From positions 1,933,849 through 1,997,848 of the forward strand of contig JAJVDF010000028.1 of the NCBI GenBank assembly GCA_022410635.1: a stretch of DNA of 64,000 nucleotides, read 5' to 3'. Every line of letters begins with the position of its first letter. The stretch's first letter is position 1. The notes under the pieces were generated by a model. The model was given only the letters and a program-made list of their open reading frames with translations. It was not told the origin of the DNA and made no database searches. Made by a program: the position numbers and the translations under genes. Shown one piece after another: positions 1 through 12,625 of the stretch. Origin of the DNA: Tretioscincus oriximinensis (Eukaryota; Chordata; Lepidosauria; Squamata; Gymnophthalmidae).

Positions 1-301
1 GATATATTTTTTCAAAGAGTTTAACTGTTGCAGATTTCCAAAGTTATCATATATTTGACTCTTCGGATCAGCTCATGGTCATCTTCATTATTAGTGATTT
101 TGCATTATCGTCTGAATGATAGTCTTAAATTGTAGAACCATACTTCTGATCTAGAAAGCATACAACTAGAAGCAGTCTTTGGATGTAATCTTTCATCTAA
201 TTCGTGAATTAATGTGAACTCCTCAGTAAACAAAATCCTCAAATCTGGACATTTCACTATTATGTGCCTTGCTTTGTCCGTACAATCTTAAGTTTCTTCA
301 T

Positions 302-500
302 TTTAGAGAAATAGCCGTGTTAGTCTAGCAGAAAGTCCAGTAAAGGAGCTAGCAGCACTTTGAGACTAACTTGAGAAAAGTGGTTGGCATAAGCTTTCGT
401 AGACAGGTCTACTTCTTCTGAAGAAGTAGACCTGTCTACGAAAGCTTATGCCAACCACTTTTCTCAAGTTAGTCTTAAAGTGCTGCTAGCTCCTTTACTG
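302..500. mobile_element. PLE foldback insertion with 12-bp target duplication
   Basis: A left arm with the TAGAGAAATAGCCGTG tail is followed directly by the inverted right arm. The centre is about 418-419, at CTTC|T|GAAG, so the two hammerhead-like ends meet head to head. AAGTTTCTTCAT occurs at 290-301 and again at 501-512, a perfect 12-bp target duplication. No protein-coding part remains. It is the same subfamily as the copy at 46704, with minor divergence. Confidence 0.8.
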
Positions 501-512
501 AAGTTTCTTCAT

Positions 513-1454
513 GTCCTTCTAGTATGATCCATGACTTCTTTACTGCAATATTGCTAATTGCCTCACCACTCCCCAATCATCTTAACAACGTTCATCAATT
601 TATCTTACACTTACCTTTGTTTTGCACTTTGAGATTGGGGATCAGTCCAAGCAAGGAGCAGGAACAGAGCATTTGAATCGCTAATGGTTTGACTATTCTC
701 CAGTCACTTCAAAAGCATTCTTAAACTTGCCTTCAACTTAACTTTTAAAAGTTGACCACGCAAAGTTAAGTTTAAGATAAGGTTAGGCTCTTGAAAAGTG
801 TGAACACTGTACACCAGGCATTCATGTCACATGATATTTTTTCATCCAGTTGTAGTAAGAGGGGGCAGCCAAGCCAAGCATGTAGGACATTACCATCAGA
901 ATCCCTGTAATACTGCTGCTGTTGCAGCTTGGACTAGCCTTTAGATAAGGCTGGGCCTGACTCAGCAATAACCCAGTAAATCTCTGCTCTGAGACTATCC
1001 ATCTGTTGATTACTTCAGTTCCTAGTAGGGTTGGGGCTATGAAGAGGAAGGCTGTCTAAGAACTGACTAGCTATTCATTTGCAATGATGCTGAACAGCTC
1101 ACTCCCTCTTCCAAAGTACAAATGGAAAGATTAGCAAGTGAACTTGCCTAAGCAGGATTCTGTCAAACAGGTAAGTGTGAATCCACCCTCTGTTCTGAAC
1201 TCTGTACATATTGGGACAGAAACAAGTTGTACCAAGTCGCTGGAACATACTGTCAAATATATAGGATATATTCAAAAGGATTTGTAAATGAGTGCATTAG
1301 CAAGCCCCATCTAAAATCAAGAGCATTAGCTTCAGTATTTGTTAGGAACATTTCTATTTATAAATTTTCATCATTTGAAATAAATAAACACAGTTTGTTT
1401 TAAAATAGTAGATGTGTTTAATGAGCCGAAATCTCAAAAAGCCTTTTTGTGTTT
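513..1454. other. AT-rich intergenic, nothing recognised
   Basis: Only a small inverted repeat (AACTTAACTTT / AAAGTTAAGTT at about 737-776) stands out. Confidence 0.6.
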
Positions 1455-1855
1455 ATTACAGAATTCCAAAGACAACTTGAAGATCAAATGGGCAAGAAAG
1501 CTCCAGCTCTAATTGTGGTGCCTGTGTTGGATTTACCTGACAACAAAATTATTCACATAGTTTGTTGGCTCAGTTTGTAGCTGATTTGTGCACCAAAGGA
1601 AAGAAGGCATCTGTATTTCTGGCTTGAAGAGCTTGTTGGCCCATGGAATTATCTTAGCAAGCATTTCTGTGGACTTTTGTTTTCTCTTTTGCAACAAGAT
1701 TTGGTATGTAAAAAGGAATATGCAGTAAAAGTCAAATGCGCAGCAGCAAAATTGCTCTAACTTTGATTCTGTTATATCAAGCCCAATTGTTTTTCAGTTT
1801 TGTAAATTACTTCCAACAGATTTGGAAGATCCGGCAATTTTTCATAATAGTTAAA
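1455..1855 (+). pseudogene. Unidentified possible coding remnant
   Basis: After an acceptor-like tract (TTTGTGTTTATTACAG, ending about 1460) a frame reads EFQRQLEDQMGKKAPALIVV and continues with stops and frame changes (a later segment reads SKHFCGLLFSLLQQDL). The composition looks protein-like but I do not recognise a family. It could be a processed pseudogene, a decayed transposon ORF or chance. Confidence 0.25.
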
Positions 1856-1878
1856 TTCCTAATTTTAATTCAAGTAAA

Positions 1879-1943
1879 CCCCACTTTATGAACTAATTGA
1901 GACCAAATTTTTGCTTGTAAAGTGGGAGTTCATAAAGTGGTGG
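1879..1943. repeat. Inverted repeat, possible Tigger-like terminus
   Basis: CCCCACTTTATGAACT (1879-1894) is inverted at 1927-1943. The sub-repeat GTAAAGTGGGAGTTCATAAAG recalls the internally repeated ends of Tigger/pogo elements. Family assignment is tentative. Confidence 0.3.
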
Positions 1944-2205
1944 ACAATAAAGGAACACCTTCTAAAGGAAGGCCTCTCATATCAACCTGCAGAGGAGGCC
2001 CTCCTGTCTGTACCATTAGAACTCCGCTGGATTCCCAAAGCTTGTGAGAAAGGCCAAATTACTGAAGAGCAAAGTACAATTTTCAGTTATGTCATCAGTT
2101 CATTTTACATCCTTTGCCTTGCCCACAACTTCCAGAATAATGAATAGGACAAAGCTTGAGGGGGGATAACTTTCAGCTGTCTAGTAAAGGAACACTGGTG
2201 TAGTG

Positions 2206-2239
2206 ATTCTCCTATTGAAGTTGCATGCAATAGGAGAAT
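2206..2239. repeat. Perfect 12-bp inverted repeat
   Basis: ATTCTCCTATTG, 10-nt loop, CAATAGGAGAAT. Confidence 0.6.
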
Positions 2240-2334
2240 AAAACATCTGGGGGACCACCCTTTGAGATTTCCTGCACTATTCTATGCAAACTCTGGGGAA
2301 GCTTGACATTCTTGAATGGCTTAGAATATATGGG

Positions 2335-2490
2335 GACCCCCTACTGGATGAGGCCACAGCCCATCTAGTCCACTATCCTGTCTCACACAGTAGCCTACCA
2401 ATTGCTTCTGGACAATTCCATGAAGAAAATGAGGAAAATATCTTCATTCTGCTCACAAGATCTTGCAAAAGACCTTTAGAGGTATGTCAG
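2335..2490 (-). mobile_element. CR1 fragment, minus strand (diverged)
   Basis: AGGCCACAGCCCATCTAGTC and CCTGTCTCACACAGTAGCCT are the complement of the CR1 3' UTR. ORFs in this stretch are not genes. Confidence 0.65.
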
Positions 2491-3534
2491 GCACTGACAT
2501 TATACATGTCAATAACCAACTAATGATGACGCACCTAGCCTCACAACTGTTTTACAGTGACTTATTCACAATGGCCCAGAGAGCCCTTGCACCACTCCAA
2601 ATGGATGACCCAGCCCAGATCCACTTTCTGCACATGACCCTCATTGGTGCAAACTACCAACTAAAATGCTGTATGTTATTCAAAAACAGTTCATGCTTGG
2701 AATAAGCTGTTGCCGTTTTTGTGCCACAGCCCAATCCAATACCTTCTAGAATTGTTTTCTAGGAAGTATAGCTTTGTGATAGACTTCTTGTCCTATGGCA
2801 ATTCATTCCACGGGTCCCACTGAACGGTCTGTTTCAGTGATGCAGGGTTATTTCAAACTTTTAGCAGGAAAGCTTAACAGAATACTCAGCCTAGCTGCAA
2901 AACCTCATAAAACTGCCAAATGGCACACATGTTTTCGTAAAATCAACGCTATCAGGAATATCTTGTAATTATACTTATACTGCAGTCTTACTATAACTTT
3001 TACAAATAAAATTATTTCAAGAGATCATTTTCTTTCTCTCATCTTGTATAAGGAGACATTTCTGGGGCAAAAATACTAACAAAAAATGTTCAGTGTTGGA
3101 CAAAGAAATCGGAGGTGTGGGAGTTTTGTAAGGAGGCAGCAGCAGAGGCTGTAAGCACTGCTCAAGATTAAATTTTCAAGTGGAGAAAGCTGGTCCTTTT
3201 TCTTTTCCCTATTCCCTCCCTCCCACCCATTCTGACTTTTACATGAAGAGCATCCTCAGCGTCTTCAACAATCCATCACAAAGTAAAGGACTTCTGCTTT
3301 CATTTCTGGTTGCCCTCATGTTTGAAAAGATTGCCTGGCTCTCCTTGTTTCTTGGAGAGTGAATTCAAAGAGGTGAAAATTCACTTTTAAACACAGTTTG
3401 GGTAGCAACTAAGCAGCATCTTAATCAGGATTAAACAGTTGATTGATCTCCTGTAGCTGCTTTCTCACTGAAAAGCAGGCATACAAGACAGGACTGAAGG
3501 TCTCAGCTGCTCTCTCATGGAAAGAGGAGCTATA

Positions 3535-3625
3535 CTGAATTGGTCCACAAGCCATTTAATCCAGCACCCCATCTCACACAGTTGCCCACCTATTGCACCT
3601 GGGAATTCCTGAGCAAGAGAAGATA
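3535..3625 (-). mobile_element. CR1 fragment, minus strand (diverged)
   Basis: CCATTTAATCCAGCACCCCA, CTCACACAGTTGCCCACC and TTGCACCTGGGAATTCC match the complement of the CR1 3' UTR. Confidence 0.6.
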
Positions 3626-4204
3626 ATACGTCACTTGCACTTTGCCCCTAAAAAATATCATTTTGAGGAATCCCATGGCATATGGCAATTCCTGTCCCCA
3701 AAACTATTGCAGGGAATGGCTTTATAATCCCTAGTATAGAGAAATCTTTTGATATGATTTGAATGTCAAGTTCTCATTATCATTTAGTGCTGCAGGTTAT
3801 TTTGAATGGCTGCATGCAATGTGCATAAAGATCCATAAATCATTTAAAAATATTCTTTCCGACTGCAAGCTGAATATTCTGGGTGTACTTTAGCACTGCG
3901 ACCCTTCCATATCTATTTCCCTCCAGATGCTACTAACCACAGTGCCCATCATTCCAGACTATCAGCTACAGTAACTGAGAGTAATCAATCATATCCTTAG
4001 ATCTGAGTACATTACTGGATTTCTTGACCCGGGATATATTCGTAGCTGTTGCTATCTTTAAATGTATAATAGTTACTGTTGTCATGTCCAACACTTCATG
4101 ACCACAAAGACATTGCAGCACCATATCTGTCCTCATCTCATGTTTCATTTTGGTTGTCTCCAAAACACAATCTATTTGCTCCATCCTCAGCCATCACCTT
4201 CTCC

Positions 4205-4330
4205 TTTCTGTTCTAGTTGTCAGATCTGTATCCAGAAGTCTCCTGGTTCAATTCTTCATGAAGTCAGCTGGGTGACCATGGGCTACTTACAGTTCTTCGG
4301 AGCATTCCCATTAGAGGAAAAAAATGGGAG
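4205..4330 (+). mobile_element. SINE (family B) fragment, diverged
   Basis: AGTCTCCTGGTTCAATTCTT, GTCAGCTGGGTGACCATGGG, CTACTTACAGTTCTTCGGAG resemble the head and middle of family B. The short ORFs here are not genes. Confidence 0.5.
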
Positions 4331-4951
4331 AAAAAGCTGTGTGGCTTTGCAATGAGCACATGTAGTTCCACTTTAATCCACGTGGGAGCCACACGTTGCT
4401 AGAACGAACCCCCCACCCCTCCCCCCTGCAAAGCAGGTTCAGTTTTTCCCAATTCAGGTTAACCATTCTTTGGCTATGGTATAAAAAACAATTCTTCTTT
4501 CAGTCTTTCCCAGTATCTTTTGCAGTGAGTTGCTGATGTATTTGAGCTTCCAATGACAAGTTAGGATTCGTTTATATGACTGAGTGTGGACGTTTTTATG
4601 GACATTCACTTTGGATTTTGAACAGTTAAGTCATCCATGCAATTTCTGATATTAAGTGGCTGTATTTGAACATTCTTATAGATTTTCTCATTTGCTATTT
4701 TTTGTACAAACTAACTATTCGTTCACTAATACCAGAGAGAAGATTTTTGTTTGTTTTCTCATTGTTTGATCAAAGTATCTGGGCTTCAGGGTTAGTATTT
4801 GCCCTTCCAGTAAGCAGTTAGAGTTGATTTCCTTTAGTTTTGACTGATGTGTTCTCTCTTTGGTCCAAAGAAATTTCAAAAGCCTTCTCTAGGACCACAG
4901 TCCAAAAACATCTATTCTTTGATAAACAGCTTTCCCTATAATCTATCTCAT

Positions 4952-5074
4952 AGGACCAGTTTGCATAGGCCTCTGTAATGTGTTTTAGGAATCTGTTACA
5001 ACACATCAAATGGGATGTAGATGAGTTGTAACAGATCCCTAAAATGCATTGCTGAGCTTGTGCAAACAGGGCCT
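4952..5074. mobile_element. 123-bp MITE with AGGNCC-GTTTGCA termini
   Basis: Termini AGGACCAGTTTGCA and (complement) AGGCCCTGTTTGCA match at 12 of 14. A second, internal inverted repeat pairs 4977-5002 with 5025-5050 (for example CTGTTACAAC with GTTGTAACAG). Related pieces occur at 7558-7660, 50599-50735 and 50782-50831. Confidence 0.6.
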
Positions 5075-5079
5075 TATAT

Positions 5080-8000
5080 TCACACAGACCTACAGGAAAA
5101 ACCATAACTTTAACTATAGAAACCTTAATGATAGCTCTGATTTTTAGTACACTGTTTAGGAATGCCATAATTTTCCTTCCAAGCTATTATAAAAAAGAAA
5201 TTCATTTGCAGATACTTATTAACCTGACTGCTGCACCAAATCTTTTTTGTTACAAGGCCTCTGTGGTAAACCTATATGGGGACATTAGTGCATTGTTCTA
5301 GTCTAGTGTCTTAAGTTATCTCTAGGCTGCCATTGTATATTCTTGCAAAAACCACATTTCAACAACAATTTCAAACTATTGAATAACTGGAAGAAGCTCT
5401 GTAGATTGTCTGCTCCAAATAGGGGTTGAACACAATGGAATAAATCTTCCAGCAAATGTCAGCTCCTTCACATTGTGGTTCTACACTACTGTCAATGTCC
5501 TGACATTTAATCAAAATCTAATGCTCTATCATTTAGGTCCATTAGCTCTAGTTCTGCTTTTTGGAACAACAAAGAGCAAGTGTACAAATGCCTGAATATC
5601 TTCTTTAAACCTTCTTCAGAAAAAATGGGTTAAGCTTACATTTCAGAAATGAAGAAGATTAAGAGTAGATGTGTGACTAGGGTGTGATCATTCTTGCAGT
5701 ATAGTTAATCAGGATGAGAGGAGAAGGTAGCACTTATTTCAGCAGCATTTAAATTATGGGGGTTTTGTCCGTAAAACATCGTTTGTCACTTTTCATCCTG
5801 TGTTTTTTTTAGTTTTTTTAGTAGCTACTCAAAATGTTTTTATTGCAACAGGCTTTCATTGCATTGGCCAATTCATATTTTAATCATGGTTAGATTTCAT
5901 GGCCGATGATTTTATATCATTCTTTTTGTGGAATTTCCATTTCTGTTATGATTAAATGAGAAGCAACAGATAAAATGTTTTTAAAATTAACTTAATTAAA
6001 TTCAAATACAGTATCTTCTCGGGGTTTAACAGACCTCATTCCTTCAACTTTTTTCCAGAGAGGCACCTTTTGGATTTCTTCCAGCCTATCAATGTGAAAT
6101 TCATAAGATTCTAGATGAGATCTCCATTATGCAGCAAAAAACAAAATTTTATTCTCAAACAAACAGAAAATTGGATGCAATTAATGCAATCTAAAGTTGT
6201 GCTCCCTTCTTTTTTTGTAGTTGCAATTTCATATGTAATATTCATCATGAATATTCTGTTCAGTAACTGTATTTATCTGTCACCTCAAAAGATAGAGCTG
6301 CCTGGTTCAAGACAGCATGGGAAGCAACAGAAACAGAGTTACTTTACCTAGGGGAGACGGCTCCTGGTTTTGATAAGTGTGCAATCACAGAAAAACTTAC
6401 AGCAACATATGGGTGAGAGAGACAAAGGGTATGCTTCAACCTGACTAAGGCTGCTTCCCCACAACAAGCTTTAAATTACCTTTTTTTAAAAAAGCAAGGC
6501 AATACATTCACATGTATGTCTCCATTTACCTTCAGTCTTCCTTGCAGTTCCATCTCTGTCTTCAACAAATCTTGGCAATTCTCGTGACATCACGAGCCAC
6601 AGAAATCATTTTTGTGCTTGCCAGACTACAGGCCCCAGCATTCTTTGCAAGCCTTTCTTCAATTCCCAGGCAATCACTACTAGGCAAGAGCCAATGTACA
6701 TTTTTCAATTTGCATGCTGAAGCTCTGAGGCAGTTTCTCTTTCAAACTTTACAAAAGGAAGACTGCTAAATCGGCTAATATGTAGAGGCTATTTACTCTC
6801 CAGTAAAGACCTTTAGAGTGAAAGGAATGCTGGTCATGTGTGGTTTCGTGGGGTGAACAGAAGGTAAATTTTCATCTAAAGCACAGGAATTAGTACTTAG
6901 TTCTTCCATTGATACAAACCAGAGGTTAGTGGAGTATCAGCCTAGGAAACCATCCATATGGAGAGGTGGGAGGTGCTGTGATCACTTAAAGCAGGAAAGA
7001 CAGGAAGATAGCTAATATCTCTTCCCCTCCCATTGCTGAGTAACATTGGCCAATGGACAACTTCTAGATTACTTCATAGGCATCTCCAAGAAGCACCTCC
7101 ATGCAGTGTTCTTGGCGGAGATACTCAAGTGTGTTTGCCATTATCTAAACACGGGAGGACGGGAATTGAGTCAACAACCATCTGCTTTTCAGGCTGTTTG
7201 CATTATGACTAAGCTGGAGCTTAACCACATTCCCTACATCTCTTTCCATAGGTTTAGCCAGACTAGTTTAGATCTTAAGGCCTGCTTTCACCACCAACTT
7301 GGTATCATCTGATCTGTCACCTATTTAGTTAGGTTCAGCTCCTCCAATCCAGCCAAACTGTTATCAGTTGGAGAAGGAGTCCAACCACTAGTAGTTTATT
7401 CATATACAGTCTCTTCCTCATCAATAAAAAATACCCCCCCCCTCCTTGAAGGAACTGGTCTACTTTAATTGTCCTATGGTGGGNTTTTTTAGTATGATCT
7501 GAACTGAGACCTTTGGTATAGGATAGCACAATATATATGTTTGAAAATAAATAATAGATCTCTCAAACACATTTCTGAGGCCTGTGCAAACAGAGCCCAA
7601 CACAGATAGAGGTAATCCGCTTCTACTAAAGTGGATTAAATCAAGTTTATGTAAATCAGACTTCAATTTAGTTATTAGTATTTATTTTCCTGTCTTTTAA
7701 TATCTGCCCTAGGTTGAGTAGTCTTTACATCAATATCTCCATTTTCTTTTGCCTTCTCTCCTTGTATTTTTCTGGGAACAAAATAATTTTCAGAATGGTA
7801 CAGTCTTTAATTTAACAGGACATTTTTAATCTCATGTTTTGATCTTTTCTCTGCTGCTGAGCAAAAGAGGACACAGGCAATAAGTTGCTAGACAGAGGAT
7901 GGAAGAAAGGTCAATTTTCTCAAGGGCGCAAGGTCTGGTTCTCAGATGCTTGTGAATGAGGCAGCATTCTGATGTATTTGAGATGAAGTCTATCCTTTCA

Positions 8001-9075
8001 ATTGTGCACAGGCAAGTGATACACACATAATACATTGTGCAAGTACTTTGCTATGCTCTTTTCTGTCTGGAAGAACAATCCATATACATGAACTTGCCTG
8101 ATATGGAAATATACAGAGTGGCTTTTGCTAGCACAAAATCCTGTGGTTAAATAAGCATATTTGAAATCCATGTAAATTAACTCTATCTCATATTTAGCTT
8201 TAGCTATATCACAGCTTGGACAGCAGTCTCATCTAATTTACAATGCCCATTTTTATGGGTGGATAGCAAATGAGTTGCAGCATCTTTTGTAACATATTCT
8301 AATAGTGTTTGGTGCAAATGAGTGCAAATGGAAATCCCTTCCCTTGCTGAGTGCAGATTCATAGGTTTCCTTTGATGGCCAATGTAGCATGGTGTTGCAT
8401 AAATTTTACAGGAAATTCACAGACCTGCTTTCAACAAAGAGACCAAGTATCCATCTGAACTTGTATGCCCAAGCAAAGACTGCTGTACCTTTCTTATAGT
8501 ATGCTGGTCACAGGTATCACAAGTATATCCATCACTTATGCACACTGGAAAAAACCCTGGGATTTTCAAGTACATTATCATCTCTTATTATATGTTTTTG
8601 TTAGCTAAAAGTGTCAGTCTATTATTTACAATCAATTCTATTACATGAGTAGAAAGACAGAAATATAAAGATGAAATATTTTGTTTTCCGGCCTCTTTTC
8701 GACCATGGTTAATGTCTATAAACGTATCATTTTTTAAAAAAGAATTGCCATCATTCTAACAAAATGCACTAGAGAGAGCAACAACCTGCTTCACAGAAAT
8801 ACTTTTGTCAACAGACTTCTGAAACATTTTATACATGTTCCTGGTGGTAACTGACTTGGGTCCCAACTATCCAAAGGAACACCTTCCCCTGTATCAACTT
8901 GCCCATACTTTGAGATCTACACAGGAGACTCTGCTACCACTCTTAATGGCATAGAAGGCAGGTCTATGCCCCTCAGCTTCTCTTTCCATTTTCAGACACT
9001 ATCACCAATTTCATTAGATCTACTTTCTGTTTGTTTATCGCCACCTTCCCTAAGATCTTTGGGTACAGAACAGGA
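5080..9075. other. Intergenic; no gene recognised
   Basis: Contains a MITE fragment (7558), a perfect palindrome CTCGTGACATCACGAG (6581-6596) and a ZNF143-like string ACTACAGGCCCCAGCATTC (6625). The latter two may belong to an unclassified repeat at about 6480-6690. Short ORFs have no recognisable domains. Confidence 0.6.
7558..7660. mobile_element. MITE fragment, same family as 50599
   Basis: Shares CTCAAACACATTTCTGAGGC, TGTGCAAACAGAGCC and TTCTACTAAAGTGGATTAAA with the 50599-50735 copy. The left terminus is missing. Confidence 0.45.
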
Positions 9076-9079
9076 TAAA

Positions 9080-9215
9080 AATATAAGAATTTGTATCCCG
9101 TCCTTCTCACCCAAAGAGACTCAGAACGGCTTAGAAGCTATTTTTCAACCAAAGGCTTACATCTATCTTCACCCATTACATTGTGAAGGGAACCTATTAA
9201 TCTACTTACAATTCC
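9080..9215 (-). mobile_element. tRNA-derived SINE (family A), 3' fragment, minus strand
   Basis: TTGTATCCCGTCCTTCTCAC, CAAAGAGACTCAGAACGGCT, CAACCAAAGGCTTACATCT match the complement of the SINE tail and body. Confidence 0.6.
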
Positions 9216-9456
9216 CTGCTTTCAAAAAGTTGGGTTGGCTGAAGCTGAGGCCAATAGAGGGAGCTCTCCCCTCTCCATGGCAGACACATGAGGCTTCAGA
9301 TTCCAATTTCTCTGTTGAAAGGCTGTTGCTCTTAACCTCTGCACACCATACCTCTTAAGCAAAAATGTAAATCAGCCACTATACCAAGGTTCTTTTTTTT
9401 ACATGAACAAGCTAATTGATATGAGGTCTAGATACTAAAGAGACCTAAATACTTAT

Positions 9457-10391
9457 AGGCTGCAAATGCACTAGGACTAAAATCAGATGCAAAAGTGGGT
9501 TCCCTGTTCTCTGGGCACATTTGGTTACCTACCTACGGAGCACTCCTACGTTTTTCAGTACGCATACCACTCATTTCCACTATAGAGGTTTTTGTAGAAA
9601 CTCAACGCTGTTTCTCCCCATTTGCATTAATTTCCCATAGCCACTCTCCTATGGTCGGGTACTCCCATTTCAGATTCACGCTGGTCCGTGACGTAATGGT
9701 TGCCCCAGCCAATGGTGAAAGGGATGTTCCCTGGCTGGATTGCTGTGCACATAATCTTTTCTGCCAGTTCATTCTAACCCACATTGAAGTAACATCTGCG
9801 CAAAGGTCCTTTCGGGATCACATTATTTTTATTTGTAGTCAGAACGTAACCGGTCCCTGTGCATATCAACTCTGCCACCTGCACTTCTCTCCTAATCTCT
9901 GGTGAGGCCATGCTGGAGACTTCGTTCCCTGCAACAGCAGCAGCTGCCACTATGACTTCCCTCACTCCTTCTTTCCGGAGGGAGGAACTCAGGCTGAAAA
10001 CTGGAAGGGAAGCTGGGTTGGGTCTTGAAGTCTCCTCTTCACCCCCTTCCTGAGCAAAGAAAAAGGTTTCTTCTTAGCCTTTTTCTACTCAGGGAGGGGG
10101 CAGAGTACAGGCTTCAAGACTTAGAGCATAGCAGGGTTGCTTTCCATCTTTCAGGGAGGGAGGGAAAAAGGGAGAGGAGGAGCCATGCAGGAGCTGCAGA
10201 TGGAACAGCTATGAACAGAGGGTGGNAGAAAATTAAGGGGATCCAATTGTCACCACATGTTCTGTGGGGATGTTGAAACAGGACTGAGAGAGGAACGGAA
10301 ATGGCGGGGGATTTGGCATTCACTTCGGATTGGCTTTAGAGATTTCCAAAGTGCGTTCACATCCATTTTTAGCCCTAGTGCATCTGCAGCC
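9457..10391. mobile_element. 935-bp hAT-like non-autonomous DNA transposon
   Basis: The terminal inverted repeats read AGGCTGCAAATGCACTAGG at the left and (reverse complement) GGCTGCAGATGCACTAGGG at the right, and similarity continues for about 38 bp. The flanks ATACTTAT (9449-9456) and ATACTGAT (10392-10399) match at 7 of 8 positions, fitting an 8-bp hAT target duplication. The interior is markedly more GC- and CpG-rich than the neighbours and holds overlapping ORFs on both strands, none resembling a transposase. One ambiguous base lies at about 10226. Confidence 0.68.
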
Positions 10392-10399
10392 ATACTGAT

Positions 10400-12039
10400 G
10401 TAAAAACACAAAAGGTGTCAACATTCTTTTTTTCTTTTCTGCACAATAGTACTTTTATCATTACTACTTGAGCCTAATGCATATTAAAACTTCAAGAAGC
10501 TTTAAAAAATGAAATTTGTGTTTTAGAAGAAGAAATGTAGTAAAGAAGTGTTGTACTTGAAATTCATAAATACTAAAGCAAAAAAACCCAGAAATTCCAC
10601 ACTAGATTGAGTGAAATAAATTTTACCTGGATAGGTTTTTATTTCAAGAGTGTAAATTCATGTGGCATAATAAGATGTTAGTTTTGGGGGCTTTTGAAAA
10701 CAGATTTACAAACAAAGGAGCAAAAAAAATCTGTTTCTTTGATTTTTATTAAACCCTCAGGAAAATGTATAACATATTCATATTATGACACATGAAATAT
10801 GCTGGCACAGATACCAATGCTGCAAAGAAAGCATGAGAAAGAACTTCNAACCAAATGGAAAACGGTATGCAAAATGGAAATCTATATCTTCTCTTCCTTT
10901 CCAGTGGACCTGCTGGTAAAAGTAACTCAGGATAATGGCAATAAGATGGCATGAATTCGCAGAACATGTAACAGACCTGAATACTTCCTGCTCAGCATGG
11001 TTAAATCTTTATTTGCATAAAACGAGGTTAAATAGAAGTATTGCCAAACAATTACAGGAGGAAAGAAAAACCTTAATTCAATGTACTGTAACTTTCTGTT
11101 TTACACTTTGAGAAAACTGTGAGATGAAAGTTTCTATGCTATTCATCCTTTGCAATGCACATGGCTGAGCTGCCATAAAAGCATCAGAGCCAATCTTTCT
11201 AGATAGGCTAAAAGATGACACTGGTATTTTAGATTTTTTTTCAAGTCTCCTGGTTGTATAGAAAAGTGAATCAAAATCTGATTTGTTACATCAGGTAAAA
11301 CTGGTGCATCTTCCTTAAGCTTTGAATTTCTTGTGACTATTGGAAGCAAAGGTCTCCTGGATATAAAAGAGGTGACCTGAAGCGTACTATTCTCCTTTAG
11401 AGACACTATGTTCAATCCATTTTCTTACTTTGATGTGCTGTATCAAAATACAGTGATTGAATAAAACATTTTATCTCAAATAAATGATTAAATAAAGGCT
11501 TCTCCTCTGTGGCATTATAGCCCCCCAAATGAACAATGAAATTTGAAAATGTGGAAGGTGTGCAAGTGTCCAAGTTAAATCATGGGCTCCTGTCTAAAAC
11601 AGATTATTTCTACAGTCTTAAGTAAAAATGAAAAGCATTCGGCACTTGCTAGTCTTCTTCCTTGATACTTATTTTTAGATAACCTGGGTTTTTACTAATG
11701 TCTGGCACTGGGAATTCACATTAAGAAGAGTTGACAGTTTACTAATTTATGATGTATTTCCTTACATTTTAGTGTTTTTGGCAGACTAACCAGTGTTGAT
11801 GTATTAGCTAAGCTTCAAATTACAGACAAGAAATCTTGGAATATTGATATAGATATTACCATTATTTCCTTTCATCTAAATAAAGAAGATTTTTATATAT
11901 TCTAAAAGTCACTTTGCAAAAATTTGATTATCTTAGAAACAAACCCTTCTGGCCATATTTTTTTTCTAAATTTTGGAGATGTTGTTATCCTTTTTTTCTG
12001 ATATAGTCTATATTATATAAAAAAAAAACCTCAGTAGGC
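10400..12039. other. Intergenic; nothing recognised
   Basis: AT-rich unique-looking sequence with one ambiguous base near 10848. No repeat or gene was seen. Confidence 0.55.
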
Positions 12040-12190
12040 CATTCAGGGAGTCATGAACAGGTGCATATTTTGCTTTCCTCTGTTCGGACTGCCCAGGTGC
12101 ATCTGGTGGGCCTCTGTGTGACACAGAATGCTGGAGTTGATGGGCTGTGGCCTGATCCAGTATGGCTCTTCTTATGTTCTTATGTTCTTA
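12040..12190 (+). mobile_element. CR1 3' UTR fragment
   Basis: Contains GGGAGTCATGAACAGGTGCA, CCCAGGTGCATCTGGTGGGC, GATGGGCTGTGGCCTGATCC and a CTTATGTTCTTATGTTCTTA octamer tail. It is a severely 5'-truncated CR1. Confidence 0.85.
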
Positions 12191-12559
12191 TTCCATTTCC
12201 CCAAGGGATATTGGTTGCAAGTTTTTCTAGGATATGTTTCACTTCTTCTTTCCCTCCTTCCTACAGTCTTCTGCTTAAGTAGATCTGCACTTTTAAAAAA
12301 AAGTGAATTCCAATTATCCTTAAGGTTTTAGGGAAGCAATATGAAAAGACTGTACAATGTCATATGTTCAGAAACATTTGGATACAAGGTGGGATACATA
12401 CACAAAAAAATAATCAAATCTACACAAGATCAGTTATGACTTTTTGCTAAACATTGCCTTTTATCTAACTCTTTAGGCTTCTCTTTGACCCTTATTCCTT
12501 GCACAATGTTGTGAGAACACGTCACAAAATAAAATATTGTAACAAAATGTACAATATTG

Positions 12560-12625
12560 TGAATATTGTAAGCCGATTTAAATGCTCATCAGAGCAGAAA
12601 GGTTTGATATAAATCTAGCAAANTG
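12560..12625 (+). mobile_element. SINE/LINE tail fragment
   Basis: ATTGTAAGCCGATTTAAATG, CTCATCAGAGCAGAAAGG, TTGATATAAATCTAGCAAA resemble the L2-type tail shared by SINEs and LINEs. It is short and diverged. Confidence 0.4.

Noticed and set aside
302..500. Direct-repeat-like string that might suggest a CRISPR or integron-type array
   Set aside because: It is a single inverted pair of PLE ends in a vertebrate genome, not a repeat-spacer array.
9495..10276. Cluster of ORFs up to 136 codons
   Set aside because: They lie in the non-autonomous hAT-like element, overlap on both strands and show no transposase motif.
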